From positions 1 to 33,070 of the forward strand of contig JAIBDT010000034.1 in NCBI GenBank assembly GCA_024686085.1: a stretch of 33,070 nt of DNA, given 5' to 3'. Below are positions 27,171-33,070 of this stretch, piece after piece. Positions within the stretch are counted from its first letter, which is position 1, and every line of letters begins with the position of its first letter. A program made the translations under genes and the position numbers. Under the pieces are notes generated by a model, which was not told the DNA's origin, searched no databases, and saw only the letters and a list, made by a program, of their open reading frames with translations. The stretch comes from Loktanella sp. (GTDB lineage Bacteria > Pseudomonadota > Alphaproteobacteria > Rhodobacterales > Rhodobacteraceae).

Positions 27171-28178
27171 ATGCCAGACTACACGTTGCAATATGTCTAC
27201 GCTCTTTCCGACTTTGATACGTCTGGATCGCTAAGTGCCCCTCCGAACGAAAGTGGCGGAAAGGCTGCTGGCAAGCCCCCTTTTCATCTTGCATTAAACG
27301 CAAACACCACAGCCCAGCAAATCACCATCACGGATGACGATGCCAACTTTAACGAGATCGGTGACAACAGCCAGCGTTTGACGGCCCCGATCACACTTGA
27401 TGGCGTCACATATGCTGCGGGCTCGCAAGTAATTATTAACTATGTTATCACCGATAACGATGGCTTTGAGGGCTATTCCATCTCAATCGGTATGAACAAT
27501 AGCAACGGAAATCCGACCACGGCGTTCATTACCAATAGCCCGATGGTTGCCGGACGGACCTATTCATTCACCTCCGAGGCAAATGTCTCAAGAGGCACGG
27601 TTCCCTACAGCCAGTTTGCCTGTTTCACTGCGGGAACTATGATTAAAACCGACCGCGGCGAGCGCCCGATCGAGGACCTCTGCGCAGGCGATCGTGTCAT
27701 GACACGCGACCACGGGTTTCAGACTGTACGGTGGGCTGGACAGCGCACGGTTGCAGGCATTGGTGACATGGCGCCGGTCACATTTGATGTGGGGACCCTT
27801 GGGTGCTCCAAGGTGCTGACAGTGTCCCCAAACCACCGTATGCTGATTACGGGTGCAATGGCCGAATTGGTCTGCGGCGATGACGAGTTGTTGCTGTCTG
27901 CCAAGATGTTGATCAACGACCGCAATGTGCGGCGGGTGCACTGTGGCTTTGTGACATACGCGCATATCATGTTTGATTATCACGAAATCATCTGGGCCAA
28001 CGACTGCCCGACCGAAAGCTTCTACATCGGTGACAACGCAATCGATACGCTTAATTCCGCGCAAGCCGCCGAAATCCTCGCAATATTTCCAGAGCTACGG
28101 TGTCGTGAGAAAGGGCAAGGATTGGCCCGCGCCGTAGGCCGCAAGTATGAGGGAACGGTGATCGCGGCGACGCTATAG
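27171..28178 (+). CDS. Hint-domain (hedgehog/intein-type) protein
   Basis: A 335-residue protein. The N-terminal 145 residues are an Asp/Asn/Ser-rich beta domain, with no signal peptide. From Cys151 begins a Hint module: CFTAGTMIKTDRGERPIEDL, then SPNHRML (His222) as the block-B-like motif. The C-terminal intein splice residues are absent, so self-cleavage rather than splicing would be expected, if it is active. Proteins of this type are common in Rhodobacterales and are often secreted or surface-linked; the function is not established. The start at ATG 27171 has GAGG upstream. The 3' end overlaps the convergent DUF2059 gene by 6 bp. Confidence 0.88.
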   Translation: MPDYTLQYVYALSDFDTSGSLSAPPNESGGKAAGKPPFHLALNANTTAQQITITDDDANFNEIGDNSQRLTAPITLDGVTYAAGSQVIINYVITDNDGFEGYSISIGMNNSNGNPTTAFITNSPMVAGRTYSFTSEANVSRGTVPYSQFACFTAGTMIKTDRGERPIEDLCAGDRVMTRDHGFQTVRWAGQRTVAGIGDMAPVTFDVGTLGCSKVLTVSPNHRMLITGAMAELVCGDDELLLSAKMLINDRNVRRVHCGFVTYAHIMFDYHEIIWANDCPTESFYIGDNAIDTLNSAQAAEILAIFPELRCREKGQGLARAVGRKYEGTVIAATL

Positions 28179-28997
28179 TTCGGCGCCCGCCATCATCCGT
28201 GCGGCCTCTAGACCCAATGTATAGCTGATATCATCAAACAGGTCGTCAAACGCATCAAACAGCGTTGTGTTCAACTGTTTGCCTGCCTCAGATTCCGAGA
28301 AGGCTATATAGGTTTCAATGTCTGAATCGCTGGCCGGATCATAGGCAAGCATGAGGAATGAATAGACCCATTCTGCGGTGTTTGCACGAATATCGGCCTC
28401 TTGGTCCCAGACGTCAGAGAGGATTTGCTCTTCGGTCAACGCATCATCAAACGCGCCTCCCGCCATCAATCCCATATAAAACTCATAGTTCGAATTCAGT
28501 GCCCCGACGACATTGGTTTCAATCAGGTCGTTTGTTTGCACAAAGCGGTCCAAGAGCTGAAAACGCTCTGTGTTGTCCTTTACCGCCATCGCCGCCATCT
28601 CATCGCTGGCCTCTTGAACGGCATCATCAAGCAACGCCCGCCGTGCGCTGACCTCCAGGCCCGCGAAGGTCCTGCCAGGGTCTGAGGTGAAAAAGTCGAG
28701 CATGCCTGCAACATCGTCGCCTTCCAAAGAGCTGACAAAATCAGCCCTCACGCGCGCCTGCATGATTTCTGGATTATAAATCGTCTCAACCGTCGCCGAC
28801 CACGCCGCATTCACGCGGGTCGGAAACAAATCAGTTCCGATCTGCGCGCCATAGTCGATCCCCTCAGCCCGCATGATTTCGATAATCTCAGGCATCCCAA
28901 GAGCCTCGAACAAAGCATCCGCGTCGTTTGCGATGACAGGTGTCGCCGCCAAGAAACTAGCGGTTACAAAGGCCGCCCCTAGAGATTTATAAAACAT
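28173..28997 (-). CDS. Exported DUF2059 protein
   Basis: A 274-residue periplasmic protein with a Sec signal peptide (MFYKSLGAAFVTASFLAATPVIAND, likely cut after AxA). It contains a DUF2059-like helical region in which MLDFFTSDPGRTFAGLE and YIAFSESEAGKQLN form two similar copies, suggesting an internal duplication. No catalytic motif is seen, and the role is unknown. It lies leftward of tRNA-Ser in a separate unit. Confidence 0.8.
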   Translation of the reverse strand: MFYKSLGAAFVTASFLAATPVIANDADALFEALGMPEIIEIMRAEGIDYGAQIGTDLFPTRVNAAWSATVETIYNPEIMQARVRADFVSSLEGDDVAGMLDFFTSDPGRTFAGLEVSARRALLDDAVQEASDEMAAMAVKDNTERFQLLDRFVQTNDLIETNVVGALNSNYEFYMGLMAGGAFDDALTEEQILSDVWDQEADIRANTAEWVYSFLMLAYDPASDSDIETYIAFSESEAGKQLNTTLFDAFDDLFDDISYTLGLEAARMMAGAEL

Positions 28998-29088
28998 ATT
29001 AGTGTCCTGATTGATCGACGAGTTTGTCAGAACCTATTCACAGTCGACAGGCTTGCCAAGGCGACACACGGAAATGTCACAAAGTCCC

Positions 29089-29117
29089 TTGCACGCAGCA
29101 CGGCACCGAATTAAACG
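29089..29117 (+). promoter_or_regulatory. Promoter of tRNA-Ser
   Basis: TTGCAC (29089-29094), 17-base spacer, then TAAACG (29112-29117), ending 10 bp before the tRNA. The -10 is weak, so this is tentative. Confidence 0.4.
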
Positions 29118-29127
29118 CAGCCTACGC

Positions 29128-29217
29128 GGAGACGTGCCGGAGTGGTCGAACGGGGCGGTCTCGAAAACCGTTGAGCCTTTACGGGTTCCCAGGGTTCGAA
29201 TCCCTGCGTCTCCGCCA
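29128..29217 (+). tRNA. tRNA-Ser (anticodon CGA)
   Basis: A 90-nt tRNA with encoded CCA. The acceptor GGAGACG (29128-29134) pairs with CGTCTCC (29207-29213). The anticodon loop reads CTCGAAA (CGA, serine), a long variable arm is present as in class II tRNAs, and the T-arm GGTTCGAATCC is canonical. Confidence 0.97.
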
Positions 29218-29224
29218 ATTATAA

Positions 29225-30544
29225 CTATTTTGCCAAGACCAATTCGGCCTTTAATCCGCCGAGCCGTTCGCTCTCCCCTAGCCTAAGCAAACCGCCGTGG
29301 GTCCGTGCGATGTCGGCTACGATGGACAGGCCAAGCCCGACCCCTGTGCCTTTGTCTTGGTTGCGCGCGGGGTCGAGGCGCACAAAGGGGCTCATCGCGG
29401 CTTCCCGACTGTCAGAAGGGATGCCAGGACCATCATCTTCGACCGTCAGTTTGACCGTGCGGTCAGTGATCGAAAGGCTGATTTCGGCGCAAGTGCCATA
29501 GCGCAGCGCGTTGGTCAGCAAATTGTCCAAGGCCCGCCGCACGGCCATAGGGCGCAGCGACACCAGCCCATCAGGTCCGCTGACGTCATGGATGCGCACG
29601 GATTGATTGCTGCGTTTGGCGTCCGTCACAATCGTCTCGACGATTTCGCGCGGATTGCACAGCTCTAATCCGTCGCCGGCGTCATTGCGTGCGAAGTCCA
29701 AGAAGGCGTCCAGTAAGTCCTGCATATCATCAACATCACGGATCAGTGGCGCGGCGTCTTGGTCGTCCAGCATCGACAGCCCCAACCGCAGCCGCGTCAA
29801 GGGTGTGCGCAGATCATGGCTGACCCCTGACAACATCATCGTGCGGCTTTGGGTCTGCCGTTCAATCCGGTTGCGCATATCCAGAAAAGCCATGCCCGCC
29901 GCACGCACCTCGACGGCCCCTGTCGGGGTAAATGGTTTGATCCGGCCTTTGCCGTATTCGGCGGCCGCATCGGCCATGCGTTTGATCGGGCGCAGCTGGT
30001 TGCGCAGGAAAAAATAGGAAATGGTGGTCATGATTGCCCCCATGACAATCATAATTACAAGCAGTTGGTGAGGATTGGAGGCAGAGACCCGACTACGATC
30101 AAACGTCAGCTTCGCTGGCCCGAATTTGGTATCAACCCAAAGCTTCACAAATCGCCGATCAAACAGGGATACGAATAGGGTTTCGGGGATACGCAGCCGC
30201 AAAGTGTCGATAACTACGCTACCTGTCAGGTCTGTCCATTCGGTATCGTCTTTGCGCGGCAGATCATTGGATGGCAAATCAACAGCTACCTCCAGCGGGG
30301 TTGCAATCGCGCCGACCGCCTCTCGTGCTGTATCAACCGTCTGCGCACTGTTCACAGTATCCCGCAAAAAGCGCATTTCAATGCTCACCGCACTTGTCAT
30401 TGCACGTGTCACCCCGTCAAAGTGGCGCTGAATGAACACGACCGACACCAAAAGTTGCAGGGTCAAAACAGGCAGGATCAGAATCAGCGCTGCACGGCCA
30501 TAAAGACCGCGGGGCATATAGTTTTTGAGCCAGCGCCAGAACAT
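29225..30544 (-). CDS. EnvZ-like sensor histidine kinase
   Basis: A 439-residue inner-membrane two-component kinase. There are two membrane segments (about residues 19-38 and 160-180) flanking a periplasmic domain of about 120 residues, then a HAMP-like linker. The H-box is GVSHDLRTPLTRLRL (phosphorylated His243), the N-box is DNLLTNALRYG, and the G-boxes are DDGPGIP and GTGVGLGLSI. The architecture matches EnvZ-type kinases that pair with OmpR-class regulators. No response regulator gene is adjacent; upstream is a divergent hydrolase and downstream a tRNA. The stimulus is unknown. Confidence 0.93.
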   Translation of the reverse strand: MFWRWLKNYMPRGLYGRAALILILPVLTLQLLVSVVFIQRHFDGVTRAMTSAVSIEMRFLRDTVNSAQTVDTAREAVGAIATPLEVAVDLPSNDLPRKDDTEWTDLTGSVVIDTLRLRIPETLFVSLFDRRFVKLWVDTKFGPAKLTFDRSRVSASNPHQLLVIMIVMGAIMTTISYFFLRNQLRPIKRMADAAAEYGKGRIKPFTPTGAVEVRAAGMAFLDMRNRIERQTQSRTMMLSGVSHDLRTPLTRLRLGLSMLDDQDAAPLIRDVDDMQDLLDAFLDFARNDAGDGLELCNPREIVETIVTDAKRSNQSVRIHDVSGPDGLVSLRPMAVRRALDNLLTNALRYGTCAEISLSITDRTVKLTVEDDGPGIPSDSREAAMSPFVRLDPARNQDKGTGVGLGLSIVADIARTHGGLLRLGESERLGGLKAELVLAK

Positions 30545-30556
30545 TGGACAAAGCTA

Positions 30557-30569
30557 CTGCGTGACGCAG
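30557..30569. promoter_or_regulatory. 13-bp palindrome in the kinase/hydrolase divergent spacer
   Basis: CTGCGTGACGCAG is a perfect palindrome around a central G, in the middle of the 47-bp gap between the divergent starts at 30544 and 30592. It is a plausible shared operator; the binding protein is unknown. Confidence 0.45.
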
Positions 30570-30591
30570 CAATGGGAAAGACACGATCACG

Positions 30592-31506
30592 ATGACACCG
30601 CATGATTTCACGCCGATTGCTGGCGAACCCTATGAGCTTGAGGACAGGCTGCGGCTGATCCTAGCGCCAAACCCGTCGCCGATGACCTATCTGGGCACCA
30701 ACACCTATTTGTTAGGGCACCGCCAAATCGCAGTGATTGATCCCGGACCTGAGAGTGATGCGCATCTGGCGGCTATTCTAGCCGCCGTTGGTGACGCTAG
30801 CGTCAGCCACATTATCGTCACACACAGCCACGTGGATCATTCTCCCTTGGCAAAGCGCCTCAGCCAAGCGACAGGAGCCAAAATCCATGCTTTTGGGACG
30901 CACCTTGAGGGACGCAGTCCAATCATGGCGAAACTGGCGGCCTCGGGACTGGCAGGAGGTGGTGAGGGGATAGATGCGGCCTTTTCGTTAGACGTTCATC
31001 TAGCTGACGGCGATCGCGTTGAAACCGACGAATGGTGTCTGACCGCCGTTCATACCCCCGGTCATATCGGCAACCATCTGTCGCTTATCTGGAATAATGC
31101 GGTCTTCACCGGCGATCACGTCATGGGATGGGCCAGTTCGCTTGTGTCGCCCCCTGACGGTGATCTGACCGATTTCATGCGGTCATGTGAAAAACTAAAG
31201 GGAATCAATGCGCGAATTTACTACGCGGGGCATGGTGCACCTATTACACAACCGCGCGCGCGGCTGGATTGGCTGATTGCTCACCGTTTGGACCGAGAGG
31301 CGCAAATTCTGAAAGCTCTCGTGCTGCGCGCTAAGTCTCCGATGGATTTGACGCTGGAAATCTACACAGATATCCCGCAAACCTTAATGCCTGCGGCGCT
31401 GCGCAACGTGTTTGCACATCTGGTGGACCTGCATCAAAGAGGTCAAATTCAAGCAGATCCCGACCTGAGCATCGACGCAATTTTCAACCTTTTACAGGAA
31501 AAATAA
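30592..31506 (+). CDS. Metallo-beta-lactamase-fold hydrolase (LACTB2-like)
   Basis: A 304-residue zinc hydrolase. The metal-binding motif THSHVDH (residues 77-83) is present, followed by HTPGHIGNH and TGDHVMG, and a C-terminal winged-helix part is typical of LACTB2-like proteins. These act on RNA or thioesters in different organisms, so the substrate is open. It starts at ATG 30592, 47 bp from the divergent kinase gene, and ends 59 bp before tRNA-Asn. Confidence 0.9.
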   Translation: MTPHDFTPIAGEPYELEDRLRLILAPNPSPMTYLGTNTYLLGHRQIAVIDPGPESDAHLAAILAAVGDASVSHIIVTHSHVDHSPLAKRLSQATGAKIHAFGTHLEGRSPIMAKLAASGLAGGGEGIDAAFSLDVHLADGDRVETDEWCLTAVHTPGHIGNHLSLIWNNAVFTGDHVMGWASSLVSPPDGDLTDFMRSCEKLKGINARIYYAGHGAPITQPRARLDWLIAHRLDREAQILKALVLRAKSPMDLTLEIYTDIPQTLMPAALRNVFAHLVDLHQRGQIQADPDLSIDAIFNLLQEK

Positions 31507-31525
31507 AAAACTGCACAAAACCCCC

Positions 31526-31554
31526 TAGACGCCCCCGAACACCGTTGCTATATC
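31526..31554 (+). promoter_or_regulatory. Promoter of tRNA-Asn
   Basis: TAGACG (31526-31531), 17-base spacer, TATATC (31549-31554), 11 bp before the tRNA. The -35 matches the consensus at 4 of 6 positions. Confidence 0.5.
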
Positions 31555-31565
31555 GCCCCAAGTGT

Positions 31566-31640
31566 TCCGACGTAGCTCAGCGGTAGAGCAGTTGACTGTT
31601 AATCAATTGGTCGTAGGTTCGATCCCTACCGTCGGAGCCA
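31566..31640 (+). tRNA. tRNA-Asn (anticodon GTT)
   Basis: A 75-nt tRNA with encoded CCA. The acceptor TCCGACG (31566-31572) pairs with CGTCGGA (31630-31636), the anticodon loop CTGTTAA carries GTT, and the T-arm GGTTCGATCCC is canonical. Confidence 0.97.
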
Positions 31641-31690
31641 ATTCACCCCTTTATGGCGAAATTGGCAAACCCTTTCAGGGGGTTAGCGTT

Positions 31691-32104
31691 CTATTCGCAT
31701 TGTGCGTAGCGCGCAAACAAAACACCTTTGTTAATGTCAGCTGCCGCGTGGAAGAACTGCTTGGTCGCCACGTTGTATTGCATGGTGCCAGATGTGCTGT
31801 TGTCGCGGATCAAAAATGTCAGAACGCTGCCTGTTTGATCGCTGTCGTAATTCCGCCGCTCAATCACATTCCACGCGCCACCCGCAGATCGCAACGCTAA
31901 GGCAGGCCGCAAGTTGTCGTCCAAGATCAGGCTGGGAATCACTTCTTTGCCCAAGAACTGCTCGAACCCGGCGCTCGGATCGTCGCGCAAAACAGAGCTA
32001 ACCCCATGAATACCTGTCGCACCGCCACAATCGACAACAACAACCTGCGCAAAAGCACTTTGCGCGGTCAGGACGAAAATCACAGAAAGAATAGTTTTAA
32101 TCAT
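31691..32104 (-). CDS. Small secreted protein of unknown function
   Basis: A 137-residue exported protein with a clear Sec signal peptide (MIKTILSVIFVLTAQSAFAQ). The mature part has two cysteines near its ends (VVVVDCGGATG and ARYAQCE) that could form a disulphide, and no recognised domain. The start at ATG 32104 has GAGGTG upstream. It lies between tRNA-Asn and the integrase; whether it belongs to the chromosome or the island is unclear. Confidence 0.75.
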   Translation of the reverse strand: MIKTILSVIFVLTAQSAFAQVVVVDCGGATGIHGVSSVLRDDPSAGFEQFLGKEVIPSLILDDNLRPALALRSAGGAWNVIERRNYDSDQTGSVLTFLIRDNSTSGTMQYNVATKQFFHAAADINKGVLFARYAQCE

Positions 32105-32212
32105 TTGGGCACCTCTATTGTGCAAATGAACCCCATCACCTTGGCCATATCAAGGCATCATTAAGAGACAAACTGTTTAGGGTCTGCAACGCAACGCTGA
32201 TTTAAGGTTTAG

Positions 32213-32229
32213 TGGCGGACAGACAGGGA
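32213..32229 (-). other. tRNA-Ser 3'-end-like sequence, possible attachment site
   Basis: Read on the minus strand this is TCCCTGTCTGTCCGCCA, which looks like the 3' end of a serine tRNA: part of the T-arm, the acceptor half TCTGTCC, the discriminator G and CCA. The rest of the tRNA is absent. It lies about 150 bp before the integrase start, the expected place for an att core. This is inferred from pattern only. Confidence 0.4.
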
Positions 32230-32297
32230 GAGATACCCAACTTATTAATATAGCTGATATGACCCCTAACCTACTATAAAACAATAACTATCGTACG

Positions 32298-32365
32298 TTT
32301 GTGTATCTAAGTGTTGCTTGCCGATTCTGTAAATGTCATACACTTTGTGTATCCGTAGTGTATCC
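32298..32365 (+). promoter_or_regulatory. GTGTATC repeats upstream of the integrase
   Basis: TTTGTGTATC occurs at 32298-32307 and 32344-32353. GTGTATCC is repeated at 32347-32354 and 32358-32365, 11 bp (one helical turn) apart. ATACAC-TTT-GTGTAT (32338-32352) forms an inverted repeat. This is typical of arm-type or repressor sites near recombinases, but the function is inferred. Confidence 0.5.
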
Positions 32366-32377
32366 ATTGAGGGCATG

Positions 32378-33070
32378 ATGACACTAACAACAGATCTAGC
32401 AATCCGTCGGTGGAAGCCTACGAAAGACGGCGAGGCGATTGGCACAGGTGGCCGCACCGGCCTGTATGTTCGTGGCTGGGAAACTGGGACAAAGGCTTTC
32501 TACTTTCGGTCCAAGACGTGGATCAAGCTGGGTGATTATCCTGACACGTCGCTTGCGATGGCGCGTGAGTTGTCAACGGTCGCTAAGCGGCTGGCGCGCG
32601 AAGGCTTTGGCGTCGAGGCGCTGAGCCGTGGGTTCGCCAACGCGACCACAGCGACTGAGCTTGAGGCGGTTGTCAGAGGCGAAGTGCTGGCTGGCTTTGC
32701 CGACCTAGGCGCGACCAACGCGCCGACATATCACGAACTGTGGAGCGAATGGTACGAGGGGCGCAAACACAAGCTGCAAGAAGGCCCAAGCCGCCGACGC
32801 CCTGAAGCGATCCACCTGCACCATATCAAGCCTGTGTTAGGAGATAGGCCGATCACCGAAATCAGACGGCGTGAAATCTTCAACCTGCTGGAACCTTTAT
32901 TCCGAGAAAAGCCTGTCACTGCTGGCCACGCTTTGGGCCACATCCAAGCGGTGTTTGACCGCGCAACGAACAAAGAGTTGATCGAGGCTGACCCGACGCC
33001 CCGCAAGACGGCTTTTGCGGATGCTGTAGCGCGACGTGAGGTTAAGCATCACGGCACCTTGGCGCATGAC
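32378..33070 (+). CDS. Tyrosine recombinase (phage/island integrase), N-terminal part, cut by the window end
   Basis: An open frame from ATG 32378 (ATG 32375 is also in frame) to the end of the window, 231 codons without a stop. GAGGG at 32369-32373 serves as the binding site. The N-terminal part matches the arm-DNA-binding domain of P4-like integrases (GLYVRGWETGTKAFYFRS, IKLGDYPDTSLAMAREL). It is followed by a core-binding SAM-like domain (YHELWSEWYEGRKHKL, HHIKPVLGDRPITEI). The catalytic domain with the R-H-R-Y residues lies beyond the edge, so activity cannot be judged. It marks the likely start of a genomic island or prophage. Confidence 0.88.
   Translation, partial: MTLTTDLAIRRWKPTKDGEAIGTGGRTGLYVRGWETGTKAFYFRSKTWIKLGDYPDTSLAMARELSTVAKRLAREGFGVEALSRGFANATTATELEAVVRGEVLAGFADLGATNAPTYHELWSEWYEGRKHKLQEGPSRRRPEAIHLHHIKPVLGDRPITEIRRREIFNLLEPLFREKPVTAGHALGHIQAVFDRATNKELIEADPTPRKTAFADAVARREVKHHGTLAHD

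Noticed and set aside
31562..31900. 112-codon frame beginning at tRNA-Asn
   Set aside because: It runs through the tRNA and antisense to the secreted protein gene.
32266..32457. Small leftward frame antisense to the integrase start
   Set aside because: No ribosome binding site, and it overlaps the integrase regulatory region and coding start.

Overview
The window looks like a chromosomal stretch of a marine alphaproteobacterium of the order Rhodobacterales (Roseobacter group). This is inferred from the block rplU-rpmA-acetyltransferases-obgE-proB-proA, a ChpT-type histidine phosphotransferase, an olsBA pair, a Hint-domain surface protein and the protein sequences themselves. A frequently rearranged genome such as Octadecabacter or Loktanella would fit, but I cannot fix the genus.

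Layout. 1-3744: the first codons of a leftward gene, a 390-bp divergent spacer with two copies of a 12-bp palindrome, a large RTX/lectin-like secreted protein gene broken by a one-base loss, then about 450 bp without a convincing gene. 3745-8611 (rightward): P-loop ATPase, metA (acetyl-CoA type by its residue 111), a lipoprotein alpha/beta hydrolase broken by an 8-bp tandem duplication, polyphosphate kinase 2, a TetR/WHG regulator and a PagL-like lipid A deacylase. 8608-13046 (leftward): polyamine-type ABC transporter potBCA without a binding protein, a PaiB-like flavin protein, and rplM-rpsI with a clear terminator. 13192-17164 (leftward): PaaI-like thioesterase, M32 carboxypeptidase, heme A synthase ctaA and the tRNA methyltransferase trmJ. 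17339-20481: a divergent ThiE homologue, the ornithine-lipid genes olsBA, a DUF3553 protein, and chpT broken by a second 8-bp tandem duplication.

20483-26515 (leftward): rplU-rpmA, three acetyltransferase genes in a row, obgE, proB and proA. 26693-31640: a small lipoprotein, a Hint-domain protein, a DUF2059 protein, tRNA-Ser(CGA), an EnvZ-like sensor kinase without an adjacent regulator, a metallo-beta-lactamase-fold hydrolase and tRNA-Asn(GTT). 31691-33070: a small secreted protein, a sequence resembling a tRNA-Ser 3' end, iteron-like repeats and the N-terminal part of a tyrosine recombinase that runs off the end. This is probably the edge of an integrated island.

Most genes are housekeeping genes packed with ATGA-type overlaps and convergent overlapping stops. 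The unusual signals are (i) two genes, the hydrolase and chpT, each frameshifted by an exact 8-bp tandem duplication at a pre-existing short direct repeat, with a third gene lost by a homopolymer slip, (ii) the paired palindromes before the RTX gene, and (iii) the putative island boundary. I did not find a clear, wholly new multi-gene system.
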